Assembly (NCBI RefSeq): GCF_900104335.1
Contig: NZ_FMXT01000008.1
Span: 1 to 64,000, forward strand
Reading direction: 5' to 3'
DNA from: Pseudobutyrivibrio sp. YE44
GTDB taxonomy: Bacteria; Bacillota; Clostridia; Lachnospirales; Lachnospiraceae
Length of the DNA: 64,000 bases
The notes beneath the pieces were generated by a model. That model did not search any database, had not been told where the DNA came from, and was given only the letters and a program-made list of their open reading frames with translations. Made by a program: the position numbers and the translations under genes. This document shows, in pieces, positions 42,730 through 51,403 of this stretch (position 1 is the first letter of the stretch; each line of letters opens with the position of its first letter).

Positions 42730-43722
42730 ATGTCCAAAGGAGCAAACCAAAAGCTAAAGCTAAGTTATCTTTGCAGAATTCTTCAGGAGAAAACAGATGA
42801 TGAACATAGTCTTACGCTATCGCAGATTATGAATGAGCTAGAGCGTTATGGTGTCACTGCAGAAAGGAAAAGTTTATATGATGATTTTGCTGTAATGACA
42901 GAAAAACTTGGTATTGAAGTTATTAAAACTCCGAAGGGGCGCGAGACATATTATCATGTTGGAGAGCGTCAATTTGAACTTGCTGAGGTTAAGCTCCTTA
43001 TTGATGCCATTCAGTCATCAAAATTCATAACAGAAAATAAATCAAAAGTTCTTATATCAAAGATAAAGAGTTTTGTAAGTGAATATCAAGGAAAACAGCT
43101 ACAACGACAGGTCTATATTAACACTCGCATCAAGAATATGAACGAAAGTATTTATTATAATGTGGATGCGGTTCATACAGCAATATTTAACAACAAGCAA
43201 ATTGAGTTCAAGTATTGTGAGTGGACATTGGATAAAAAACTTATTCCTAAAAAATCAGGAGCAAGTTATAGAGTCAGTCCATGGGCATTAACTTGGGCAA
43301 ATGAGTATTACTATTTGGTGGCTTATGATCATGAGACCACAAAGATGAAACACTATCGCGTAGATAAGATGAAGGAGGTGTCTATTAAAGATACTCTCCG
43401 AGAAGGAAAAGAAATATACAATGACCTTGATATGGGTGAATATGCTTTAGAGAATTTTTCTATGTTTGGGGGAGATATAAGGCGAGTACATATAGAGTTC
43501 CCTAATGAAAAGGTGGGCATTTTTATAGATAGATTTGGTAAGGACATCAATATACGAAATACATGTGAAGGTAGAAGTATGATAGCTGTAGATGTTGCGA
43601 TAAGTTCAGCTTTTTTTGGATGGATTTTTGGATTAGGAGCAGATGTGAAGATTACTGGTCCCGGAGATATTGTTAAACAGATGCAGCAAGAAGCAGAATT
43701 GTTTTTAAATAATTACAAATAA
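42730..43722 (+). CDS. WYL-domain transcriptional regulator
   Basis: This 330-residue protein has an N-terminal winged helix (LSYLCRILQEKTDDEHSLTLSQIMNELERYGV) and a central WYL domain (IEFKYCEW...YRVSPWALTWANEYYYLVAYDHETTKMKHYRVDKM), followed by a WCX-like end. WYL regulators often sit in defence islands and sense nucleic-acid signals. Here it lies between two restriction systems. The start at 42730 has GGGAGG 8 bases upstream. Confidence 0.92.
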   Translation: MSKGANQKLKLSYLCRILQEKTDDEHSLTLSQIMNELERYGVTAERKSLYDDFAVMTEKLGIEVIKTPKGRETYYHVGERQFELAEVKLLIDAIQSSKFITENKSKVLISKIKSFVSEYQGKQLQRQVYINTRIKNMNESIYYNVDAVHTAIFNNKQIEFKYCEWTLDKKLIPKKSGASYRVSPWALTWANEYYYLVAYDHETTKMKHYRVDKMKEVSIKDTLREGKEIYNDLDMGEYALENFSMFGGDIRRVHIEFPNEKVGIFIDRFGKDINIRNTCEGRSMIAVDVAISSAFFGWIFGLGADVKITGPGDIVKQMQQEAELFLNNYK

Positions 43723-43796
43723 AGACGACTTATTGGACACCTAATTTAGTAATCTAATAACAGTAAAAAATTATAACCATATGGAGACCAGCTATT

Positions 43797-43913
43797 ATGA
43801 AAAGATTACTATTTTGGTTACAGCGAAAAAAACGAATCAAAAAAAGGAACTGCAGTCAGTGCTGTATGAAATGTCCATATTTTATAGATTGCATAAATGA
43901 TGGTGCATGGTAA
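43797..43913 (+). CDS. Small cysteine-rich protein
   Basis: This 38-residue ORF starts with ATG after GGAGACC. Its first half is very basic (WLQRKKRIKKR), and the second half holds four or five cysteines (CSQCCMKCPYFIDC), a possible metal site. It lies between the WYL gene and dpnM, 32 bases before the latter. It may be a leader peptide or a small regulator. Confidence 0.5.
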   Translation: MKRLLFWLQRKKRIKKRNCSQCCMKCPYFIDCINDGAW

Positions 43914-43945
43914 GGCATTATAGAAAAATTACTAGGAGAAACTAA

Positions 43946-44776
43946 ATGGAACCATTTGTAAAATGGGCTGGTGGAAAGAGACAGCTTTTAACAAAAATAT
44001 GGGAAAGAACACCTAATAAATTTGACACATATTATGAGCCTTTTATTGGAGGAGGCGCAGTTTTGTTTCATCTGAGACCGGAGAAGGCAGTAATTAATGA
44101 TACTAATGAACAATTAATTAATGTTTATCGTCAACTGAAAGCAGATCCAAGAGAAGTTATAAGACAGGTTTATAAATTGGATAGAGGGCCTTGTGATAAG
44201 GATTACTATTTGCTCCGAAGAGAGGAGTATAACAAAAAGATTGCGAATAAGGAATTAGATGCTGAATGTGCAGCCTACATGATATGGATTAATAAGCACT
44301 GTTTTAACGGTTTATATCGAGTTAATAATAAAGGTCTCTTTAACGTTCCATATAATAACAAGCAGACTGGAAAATCTATAGATGAAGCAAACTTGATGAA
44401 CATAGGATATTATTTGCAGGATGCTGACGTTCAGATTTATTGTAAAGATTTTGAGGATGTATGTAATGAAATAAAAGAGAACGATTTTGTGTACTTTGAT
44501 TCGCCGTATATTCCAGTTAGCGAGACGGCGTCATTTACAGATTATACCAAAGATGGATTTACCTATGATGACCACGTTAGACTTTCCGAACTATATAAGT
44601 CATTAGCATCAAAAGGTGTTAAGTGTATGCTTTCTAATCATGATGTTGACTTGGTGTATGAACTGTACAACGACAAGTCATTCAAGATTGATCAAATGGA
44701 TGTAAAGAGAAATATTAATAGTAATGCTAAAAAGAGAAGAGGAAAAGAAGTAATTATTACTAACTATGAAATATAA
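43946..44776 (+). CDS. dpnM: DpnM-like (Dam-type) adenine methyltransferase
   Basis: This 276-residue enzyme methylates the A in GATC, protecting host DNA from the linked DpnII-like endonuclease. Motif I is visible as PFIGGGAVLF, the N-terminal signature is FVKWAGGKRQLL, and the AYMIWINKHCFNGLYRVN stretch is typical for Dam/DpnM. Motif IV reads DSPY instead of the more usual DPPY. AGGAGA precedes the ATG. Its last 11 bases overlap dpnA. Confidence 0.92.
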   Translation: MEPFVKWAGGKRQLLTKIWERTPNKFDTYYEPFIGGGAVLFHLRPEKAVINDTNEQLINVYRQLKADPREVIRQVYKLDRGPCDKDYYLLRREEYNKKIANKELDAECAAYMIWINKHCFNGLYRVNNKGLFNVPYNNKQTGKSIDEANLMNIGYYLQDADVQIYCKDFEDVCNEIKENDFVYFDSPYIPVSETASFTDYTKDGFTYDDHVRLSELYKSLASKGVKCMLSNHDVDLVYELYNDKSFKIDQMDVKRNINSNAKKRRGKEVIITNYEI

Positions 44777-45542
44777 TATTTCTAACAAAAAACCATATTA
44801 TGAGGATGAGACATCAGTATTGTTCTTGGATGATACATTTAATGTTTTAAAGACTCTGAAGCCAGAATCAGTAGATATGATATTTGCAGACCCGCCATAT
44901 TTTTTGTCTAATGATGGAATAACATGTCAAGCAGGTAAGATGGTTTCTGTTAATAAGGGGGATTGGGATAAAGCTTATTCCTTTGATGAAAAGCATAAAT
45001 TTAACAGGAAATGGTTGAAAGCATGTAAAAGGGTCCTGAAGCCGAATGGAACAATATGGGTAAGTGGGACACTGCATAACATTTATTCAATAGGTACAGC
45101 TTTAGAACAGGAAGGATTTAAAATAATAAATAACATTACATGGCAGAAAACTAATCCTCCACCTAATCTTGCCTGCAGATGTTTTACCCATAGTACGGAA
45201 ACTATTTTATGGGCAAAGAAGAACGAGAAAAAAGCCAAGCATTTTTTTAATTATCAATTGATGAAAGAACGAAATGCTGGAAAGCAGCAGAAGGATGTTT
45301 GGACTGGGGCGTTGACACCAAAGAAAGAGAAGGAATATGGAAAGCATCCAACACAAAAACCAAAATACTTACTAGAAGAGATAATTTTAGCATCATCACA
45401 GGAAGGTGATGTGATATTAGACCCGTTTTGCGGTAGTTCAACAACGGGTGTTGTAGCAAAAGAATTAAATAGATTCTATATAGGGATAGATAATAACCAG
45501 GAATTTATAGATATTTCCAAGAGGAGATTAGAAGATGCGTAA
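44766..45542 (+). CDS. dpnA: DpnA-like second adenine methyltransferase
   Basis: In DpnII systems DpnA methylates GATC also in single-stranded DNA, so incoming transformed or conjugated strands survive. The 258-residue protein has motif IV ADPPYFLSNDGITC near the start and motif I DPFCGSSTTGVVAKEL near the end, the beta-class order. No ribosome binding site of its own is seen; translation is probably coupled to dpnM. It overlaps dpnB by 8 bases. Confidence 0.92.
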   Translation: MKYNISNKKPYYEDETSVLFLDDTFNVLKTLKPESVDMIFADPPYFLSNDGITCQAGKMVSVNKGDWDKAYSFDEKHKFNRKWLKACKRVLKPNGTIWVSGTLHNIYSIGTALEQEGFKIINNITWQKTNPPPNLACRCFTHSTETILWAKKNEKKAKHFFNYQLMKERNAGKQQKDVWTGALTPKKEKEYGKHPTQKPKYLLEEIILASSQEGDVILDPFCGSSTTGVVAKELNRFYIGIDNNQEFIDISKRRLEDA

Positions 45543-46407
45543 TTTTGAGGAATGGCTAGGGACAATGAGACCTAGTATAAATCAATATGATTATTATGTT
45601 GATTTTGACAAGGTATATGAGAACGTAGAGGCTATGAAGGTAGAGCTTAATATCATGAATAGTCTAATAGGTTCTAAAAATATTGAAAATGATATTAGAC
45701 AATTGATTGAAAGATATCCAGAGATTATAAAATGTATACCAACACTTTTAGCTGTTAGACAAACTGAAATATATGCGCAGGATGATGATGGAGCATTTAA
45801 TTATAATTTCATTGAAATGAATTACGATATAGAGCAGTACATCGTATTTATGAAGAAAACAGGGTTGCTTGACCTGATTTCAAACCATTTGATAAACAAT
45901 TTAGTAGATTATTGTTTAGGTATTGAAGTTGGACTCGACAGTAATGGTCGAAAAAATCGTGGTGGACATCAAATGGAAGACTTGGTTGAATCATACCTCG
46001 AAAAAGCAGGTGTAGAGTACTACAAAGAGATGTACCTAACAGAGATAGAAGAAAAGTGGGGAGTGGATTTGTCTCCAATATCCGCTGAGGGAAAGAGTAC
46101 GAAGAGATGGGATTTTGTGGTTAAAACAGTAGAAAAGATATATGTTATTGAAACCAATTTTTATTCAGCGGGTGGTTCAAAATTAAATGAGACATCAAGA
46201 AGCTATGAATTAATTGCACAAAAGATGAAAGAAGTCGATGGGGTTGAATTTATTTGGGTTACAGATGGAGGCGGATGGAAGTCTGCAAGAAAAAATTTAT
46301 CTGAGACGTTTGGTGTTCTTGATACTTTATTTAACATAAAAGACATGGAAGATGGAGCATTAAAGAGTTTGTTTGATTATGGAAAGAATGGACTGTTTGA
46401 AATGTAA
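45535..46407 (+). CDS. dpnB: DpnII-family type II restriction endonuclease (GATC)
   Basis: This 290-residue protein has the length of the known DpnII/MboI enzymes. The family segments are visible: NRGGHQMEDLVESYLEKAGVEYYKE, then KRWDFVVKTVEKIYVIETNFYSAGGSKLNETSRSYELI, which includes the D...E-x-N type active site, and FIWVTDGGGWKSARKNL. It cuts unmethylated GATC. It is the last gene of the dpnM-dpnA-dpnB unit. Confidence 0.93.
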   Translation: MRNFEEWLGTMRPSINQYDYYVDFDKVYENVEAMKVELNIMNSLIGSKNIENDIRQLIERYPEIIKCIPTLLAVRQTEIYAQDDDGAFNYNFIEMNYDIEQYIVFMKKTGLLDLISNHLINNLVDYCLGIEVGLDSNGRKNRGGHQMEDLVESYLEKAGVEYYKEMYLTEIEEKWGVDLSPISAEGKSTKRWDFVVKTVEKIYVIETNFYSAGGSKLNETSRSYELIAQKMKEVDGVEFIWVTDGGGWKSARKNLSETFGVLDTLFNIKDMEDGALKSLFDYGKNGLFEM

Positions 46408-46452
46408 ACAATAATATATGACAGCATATTATTATGGAAACGGGAGGAGAAA

Positions 46453-48723
46453 ATGACAAACTGGGAGTATTTAGTATCAGGAGATGAACTAAAAGAAGCA
46501 GCTAAAGAAAGAAAAAATAAGACTATAAAAAATAAGGTGGATAGAGACTCGGTTGAAAATTATTTGCAAGATGGTTGGTTTATAACAAAAGAATATAAAA
46601 ATGGAAAAGTTCTGATAGAAAAAAATAAGCCTATTGGAGATCTATTTGAAAACGAAGTCTGGAATATTTTTTATAGAATGGGTTTTACAACGCTTAATTC
46701 AACAAATGATTTTAAAGTTCAATTTTCTAAGAGGCAGAGTAAGCAAGTAGATATTGTTGCAATAGATGATGAAGTATGTTTGCTTATAGAATGTAAGTGT
46801 AGTGATACATATGATAAGAATCATATATTTGATAAAGATCTAAAAGAAATACCGACTATAAGAGATGGAATAATACAAGAAATATCGTCCAAATATCCTG
46901 GTAGAAAATTTAAATATATATTTGCTACCAAGAATTATTCCATAGGAAATGCCGATAGGATACGAATGGAAGAATTTGATATATCCAATTTTGAAATGGA
47001 TGTTGTTGATTATTATGATAAGTTAGTCAATTATATCGGTCCAGCGGCTAAGTATCAGTTACTAGGAAATATATTTGCAGGAAAGACTATAGAAAATATG
47101 GAAAGTATGGTACCTGCCATTGAGGGTATAATGGGAGGAGGATTAAAATACTATTCATTTTCTATAGAACCAGAAAGATTATTAAAATTAGCATATATTT
47201 TACATAGAGATAATGCAAATGAAACATTAATGCCAACTTATCAAAGACTAATAACAAAAGATAGATTAACAAAAGTAAAGCAATTTGTAGATAATGGGGG
47301 TTATTTTCCCAATTCTATTATTATTTCCATAGATAATAAAGGAGCAGATCTTTTGTTCGAGCCTTTGACAGATGAGAATATAAATAAGTTTTCACGTGCT
47401 GGAATTCTACATTTACCAAAGACATATAGTTCTGCATTTGTAATCGATGGACAACATAGATTATATGGATATTCAGATTCAACTCATGGTAAAGATAATG
47501 CTATACCGGTGGTAGCTTTCGTTGACATGGATAAATATGAGCAACTAAAAATGTTTATGGATATTAATGAGAATCAAAAGGCTGTAAATAAGACTTTAAG
47601 AAACAGTCTGAATATAAACATATTTTGGAATTCAGAGTCATATTTAGAGAGGTCAAAAGCTGTTATGCTTGCGTTATGTGAAAGATTGGGCACAACGCAA
47701 AACTCCCCACTTTATGACAGAATAGTAACAGGAACTAATAGTAGTACGAATAGAAGATGTATAACATCAGAGTCGTTAAGACTAGCACTTGAAAAAACAA
47801 GTTTTTTTAACAAATATAAGAGTAAAATCAATAATGAAGTAGTGAAGTATGGTACGTTTGATAAATTAGATAACAAAAAAACGCTAGATTTATTATTACC
47901 GTTTTTAATAAAATCTCTTAGGACAATTGAAGAAAATTGCTTGGAGGAATGGGATAAAGGTAATCAGGGATATATAGCTATAAATAATTGTATGTCTGCA
48001 ATTATTAGAATAATAGATGATATTGTTAATATAAAATTGACAGAAAAAGGTTTAGAAGTAGTAAATGATAGGAGTTTCTATAAAGAATGCGAGGAATTAT
48101 TGACTTGTTTAGGAGTTACTCTCAATAATTTGAGTGATGAAGCTATACATGAAATCAAAACAGCTAAAGGTGCAGCTGCTGAAAATATATCACGCAGAAA
48201 ATTGCAAGTAGAATTCCATAACAGATATCCAGAATATACTACGCAGGATCTAGAAGAATATATTGAATATTATCTGGAAGATTTCAGTGAGGAAGCTTTA
48301 TATGAAGCTAAGGAGTTGGAAACTAAAATTATTGAAATTTTAAAGCAAAAATTTATGGGAGAGCCAAATTGGTTAAATAAGTATGTGCCTGAAAGTACAA
48401 AGAATTCTGTTATAGCAAATACAGCGATAGCAAAAAACAATAATAGTATTCTTGGCGTCGAAGGTAAAAATGTAACTGAGTGGGATTTTATTTCTTATAA
48501 AGAGGTAAGTGATATAATATCTTATGGAAGCAATTGGTCTACAATGTTTCAAGAAGAGTTTAAAATAATAGAAGATGGCAAGCCTAATAAGAAAAAAACT
48601 GTTGAATGGTTAAAGCATGTAGGGGACTTGAAAAGAAAAGCAGAGGCAAAAGCAAAAATAACAAAATTGGACTATGAGTTTATTAACGAGTATTATACAG
48701 CGTTATGCAAAACATCTCTGTAA
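46453..48723 (+). CDS. DGQHR (DndB-like) protein fused to an Mrr-like nuclease domain
   Basis: This is a large 756-residue protein. Residues 50-190 hold a PD-(D/E)xK/Mrr-like domain: GDLFENEVWNIFYRMGF, then QVDIVAIDDEVCLLIECKCSD with D and E-x-K. Residues 235-420 hold the DGQHR module (PTYQRLIT, SAFVIDGQHRLYGYSDS, AFVDMDKYEQLKMFMDINENQKAVNKTLR), related to DndB. The remaining 330 residues are helical and not recognised. DndB regulates phosphorothioate DNA modification, but no other dnd genes are present. It stands 45 bases after the DpnII operon and has its own AGGAG. A defence role is probable. Confidence 0.82.
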   Translation: MTNWEYLVSGDELKEAAKERKNKTIKNKVDRDSVENYLQDGWFITKEYKNGKVLIEKNKPIGDLFENEVWNIFYRMGFTTLNSTNDFKVQFSKRQSKQVDIVAIDDEVCLLIECKCSDTYDKNHIFDKDLKEIPTIRDGIIQEISSKYPGRKFKYIFATKNYSIGNADRIRMEEFDISNFEMDVVDYYDKLVNYIGPAAKYQLLGNIFAGKTIENMESMVPAIEGIMGGGLKYYSFSIEPERLLKLAYILHRDNANETLMPTYQRLITKDRLTKVKQFVDNGGYFPNSIIISIDNKGADLLFEPLTDENINKFSRAGILHLPKTYSSAFVIDGQHRLYGYSDSTHGKDNAIPVVAFVDMDKYEQLKMFMDINENQKAVNKTLRNSLNINIFWNSESYLERSKAVMLALCERLGTTQNSPLYDRIVTGTNSSTNRRCITSESLRLALEKTSFFNKYKSKINNEVVKYGTFDKLDNKKTLDLLLPFLIKSLRTIEENCLEEWDKGNQGYIAINNCMSAIIRIIDDIVNIKLTEKGLEVVNDRSFYKECEELLTCLGVTLNNLSDEAIHEIKTAKGAAAENISRRKLQVEFHNRYPEYTTQDLEEYIEYYLEDFSEEALYEAKELETKIIEILKQKFMGEPNWLNKYVPESTKNSVIANTAIAKNNNSILGVEGKNVTEWDFISYKEVSDIISYGSNWSTMFQEEFKIIEDGKPNKKKTVEWLKHVGDLKRKAEAKAKITKLDYEFINEYYTALCKTSL

Positions 48724-48767
48724 AGGAAACTATAGGCTATAAAGAGAATTAAAGAATAAAAGAGAAT

Positions 48768-48798
48768 AAGGAGCCCTATTTATAGGACTCCTTTTTTT
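48768..48798 (+). terminator. Intrinsic terminator of the defence island
   Basis: AAGGAG and CCTA pair TAGG and CTCCTT with one bulge on each side; seven T follow. Confidence 0.85.
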
Positions 48799-48852
48799 GT
48801 ACCCTATAATTAGAAAAAAATCATTAGGTAGATAGAAAGTGGAGTTTTAGTT

Positions 48853-49998
48853 ATGTGTGCAATGAGTCAGCAGATTTTGTATGGTGAGCTATTTAAAGAT
48901 GTAGAGGATAGCCTTACAAATATAGATGATTATGCATGGGGTGAAGAGCTATTTGAATTCCCAATTATCGTTTATACAAAGAATAGAAGTACAATCCCTG
49001 GATATCAAAGAGTATGCCAGGAGGCTGTAGAGGTGGGATTAATAACGATTGATCCACATGCTGCAGGAATGATAGAAGTTGTACCAGCGTTGTATGAGCC
49101 AACAAACAAACGAGTTTATATTAAGGAAGATGCATTTAATAAGCATTGGAGACATTTAAAGAAAAGTATAGCAATTGGGATTGAGAATAACCCTGATTAT
49201 TGTACAGAGAGAGGGATAGAGACACCAGAGGATATTGTTGATTTGAGAGTTCTTCGTAGTTATAACAGAGAGCCGTATATTACATATCACGGAAAGATAA
49301 AATATAAGACTCGAAAGCAAGAGCAGCAAAAGGAGAGCGAATCAAAGAGAGCTAGACAAAGCAAGCTAGATAATCCTAAGAATATATACTTCTATTCAAG
49401 TAATCGAGATGGCTCTAGACAGATTCATGATAAAGAGTGTGAGGTTTTGGATTCAATACCAGATGAGAAATTTATGGGAAGCTCGGAGGTTCCAGATGGT
49501 TATATTCTCTGCAGAAAATGTAAGCGAAAACTATTGATACGAATGGGATGTTATCCAAACACAAAACAGATTCCTACATGTGCAGGATTTTTCCAAAAAT
49601 ACAGAGTATCAACCGCTGAATTGGAGCGTATGGTAGATATGGGAATCACATTTCATGCGGAAGATATGAGTGTTATGACTGTAAATGGAATCGAAGATAA
49701 CTGGCAGATAAGAGCCGTTGGAGATGGCGTTAGCCTTTGGCATAATAATTATATAAAGCTAAGTGATACTGAAAGATATATAACGGATGGATTTCATGAG
49801 CAAAACTGCAATGGTAACATGACCTATATATTACATTATATTGAATGTTATACATGGAAAAAGCATCTTGAAGGCGAAGAGCGAAAGAAGGTTAAGGCTG
49901 AAGAAGAGGCTCGTATTATTGCCATTGAAGAAGAAAGAAGAACACATTGGTATTACAGGTTTATTGATAGAGTTAAGAGATTTTTAGGAAGGAAGTAA
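48853..49998 (+). CDS. Hypothetical protein with His/Cys zinc-like motif
   Basis: This 381-residue protein is not recognised. The N-terminal third is a mixed domain (FEFPIIVYTKNRSTIPGYQRVCQEAVEVGLI). The middle has HDKECEVLDSIPDEKF...GYILCRKCKRKL, a His-Cys-Cys-Cys arrangement that may bind zinc. The C terminus is a basic amphipathic tail (WYYRFIDRVKRFLGRK). No signal peptide is present. A GTGGAG site precedes the ATG. Confidence 0.75.
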   Translation: MCAMSQQILYGELFKDVEDSLTNIDDYAWGEELFEFPIIVYTKNRSTIPGYQRVCQEAVEVGLITIDPHAAGMIEVVPALYEPTNKRVYIKEDAFNKHWRHLKKSIAIGIENNPDYCTERGIETPEDIVDLRVLRSYNREPYITYHGKIKYKTRKQEQQKESESKRARQSKLDNPKNIYFYSSNRDGSRQIHDKECEVLDSIPDEKFMGSSEVPDGYILCRKCKRKLLIRMGCYPNTKQIPTCAGFFQKYRVSTAELERMVDMGITFHAEDMSVMTVNGIEDNWQIRAVGDGVSLWHNNYIKLSDTERYITDGFHEQNCNGNMTYILHYIECYTWKKHLEGEERKKVKAEEEARIIAIEEERRTHWYYRFIDRVKRFLGRK

Positions 49999-50002
49999 AA
50001 AA

Positions 50003-50167
50003 ATGAGTAAGGAAAAAAATACAAGAAAAATAACAGATGAGAATGCTACGAAAGATTCGTTCTATTCAGAGACGAATATTGAACATCTAAAAAAGATTAT
50101 TGCGGAATATGAAAGCGGAAAGACGAAGCCAGAAGAGCATAATTTAATAGAACTTGATAAGAAGTAG
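50003..50167 (+). CDS. Small antitoxin-like protein without obvious toxin
   Basis: This 54-residue ORF has GGAAGG upstream and lies 5 bases after the previous gene. The end of the protein (FYSETNIEHLKKIIAEYESGKTKPEEHNLIELD) looks like the toxin-binding end of RelB/YefM-type antitoxins, in which a helix is followed by HELIE-like residues. No RelE/YoeB-like toxin follows; the next gene is a zinc-ribbon protein. It may act as an orphan antitoxin. Confidence 0.65.
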   Translation: MSKEKNTRKITDENATKDSFYSETNIEHLKKIIAEYESGKTKPEEHNLIELDKK

Positions 50168-50189
50168 TAAGAAGTAGGAGGAATTAAAA

Positions 50190-50585
50190 ATGGGAGTTTA
50201 TGATTCATTATATGTAAAGGATATATGCCCTAATTGCCACAAAGAAGTAGAGTATTGCTTTAAAACAAAGGAGTTTGGACTATCATATCAAGAGTATCAC
50301 GTAGGAGATTATGTGACTAAGGCTAACGAAAACTGCTATTTAGACTTAAAAGAATATTGCCCTGAATGTGGATATGAAAAAGAGTTGGTTTTTGAGATAA
50401 AAAACGGGCAATGGACAAGAACTTTATCAAAAGACGCACATAACGAAGAAACGAAACGAGTACCGTTGAGGCAAAAATTAAAAAGGCTTGAAAGCGTGAT
50501 AGCTGAATTGCCAGAGGAATACATAAACGTAGTTGAAGATCATTTAGATTATATAATTTATAAGTGTACTGGAGAGATAGAATAA
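50190..50585 (+). CDS. Zinc-ribbon protein, unknown
   Basis: This 131-residue protein has two CxxC pairs (CPNC at residues 13-16 and CPEC near 58-61), forming a probable zinc ribbon inserted in a beta-rich part, and a helical C terminus. GGAGGAATT precedes the ATG. It lies in a small operon with the antitoxin-like and XRE genes. Nothing more specific can be said. Confidence 0.75.
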   Translation: MGVYDSLYVKDICPNCHKEVEYCFKTKEFGLSYQEYHVGDYVTKANENCYLDLKEYCPECGYEKELVFEIKNGQWTRTLSKDAHNEETKRVPLRQKLKRLESVIAELPEEYINVVEDHLDYIIYKCTGEIE

Positions 50586-50612
50586 TAAGCTAAAGAACTA
50601 ATGGGAGAGGAA

Positions 50613-50819
50613 ATGGAGCATTATCATTCAAATCTAAGAGAAATTAGAGAGAAAGCAGGTATATCACAACAACAACTTGCTAACGCTATTGGTGTTAGTC
50701 GAAAAACTATTATAGCGATGGAATCAGAGTGTGGTTCTGATCCAAGAATTAGCACAGTAAAAAGGCTTTTAGCATATCTAGAAGTGGGGTTTGAGGACTT
50801 ATACAATACTTGTGATTAA
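50613..50819 (+). CDS. XRE family helix-turn-helix regulator
   Basis: This 68-residue protein is a single HTH domain (LREIREKAGISQQQLANAIGVSRKTIIAMESECGSDPRISTVKRLLAYL). The start at 50613 is preceded by GGGAGAGG. An inverted repeat ACTTGTGA / TCACAAGT (50808-50839) spans its stop codon and may be its operator for the genes to the right. It could control ICE excision or the neighbouring operon. Confidence 0.85.
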   Translation: MEHYHSNLREIREKAGISQQQLANAIGVSRKTIIAMESECGSDPRISTVKRLLAYLEVGFEDLYNTCD

Positions 50820-50839
50820 GTACGATAAATGTCACAAGT
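50808..50839. promoter_or_regulatory. Inverted repeat at the end of the XRE gene
   Basis: Perfect 8-bp arms ACTTGTGA and TCACAAGT, 16 bases apart, with no T run after them; a TATAAT-like box follows at 50844. More likely an operator than a terminator. Confidence 0.45.
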
Positions 50840-51021
50840 AACCTATAATGGACTTGTAATACACACCTGTCCTAGCCTATAATTTAACCATGAAAACAAA
50901 CAATTGTTCTTGTTTTCTAAGGGAGTGAATAAAAGGGTAAATGTACATGCGGAAGGTGATTCCCTTTTCCTTTTAGCGGTACGAACTAGTCATTTCAGTT
51001 CAAAGGAGGGTGTTATGAAAC

Positions 51022-51222
51022 ATGCAAGAAGTTAAGTTTCATTGCAAAAAGTGCAAGAAATCTATAGGACTGACCTACAATGTAAGTGGTAATCCATCAG
51101 CCCCGGTATTACCAAATTTCACATTGAAGTGTCGTGTATGTAGAAAAGTATCAACTTTAAGAAATTATACGGAATCGATGATTCTTGAAAGAATAGATAG
51201 TGAGTTTAAGTTCTATTTATAA
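51022..51222 (+). CDS. Small zinc-finger protein
   Basis: This 66-residue protein has two CxxC motifs (CKKC and CRVC, 28 residues apart), a simple zinc ribbon. AAAGGAGGG lies 12 bases before this ATG. A closer ATG at 51015 is in another frame and gives only six codons. No family is recognised. Confidence 0.65.
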   Translation: MQEVKFHCKKCKKSIGLTYNVSGNPSAPVLPNFTLKCRVCRKVSTLRNYTESMILERIDSEFKFYL

Positions 51223-51268
51223 CCACGCGACAGTAACTATATAATTGAATTAAGGCTCCATGATATAA

Positions 51269-51401
51269 GGAGGCAGTAATGCAATCCTAGGGACGCATGG
51301 GAAAATAACCAGCGAAAGCTGGGGCTTCCCGTGTGCCTACAATAGAATAATGTAGAAGAGAGAATCCTCTTTTCCTGGTTATAAGCCGGGAAGAGAGGAT
51401 T
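51269..51401 (+). ncRNA. Structured leader RNA ending in a terminator that covers the RBS
   Basis: An outer stem AGGCA / TGCCT encloses a 9-bp stem CGCATGGGA / TCCCGTGTG and a hairpin CCAGC-GAAA-GCTGG. About 25 bases later a 16-bp stem (AATCCTCTTTTCCTGG / CCGGGAAGAGAGGATT, 51363-51401) runs into T residues. The ribosome binding site AGAGAGG of the next gene lies in its 3' arm. No known riboswitch class is recognised. Confidence 0.6.
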
Positions 51402-51403
51402 TT

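Noticed and set aside
46453-48723. Complete phosphorothioation (dnd) system
   Set aside because: Only a DndB-like DGQHR domain is present; no DndA, C, D or E relatives were seen.
51015-51035. ATG at 51015 as start of the zinc-finger gene
   Set aside because: It is in a different frame and stops after six codons; the ATG at 51022 opens the real frame.
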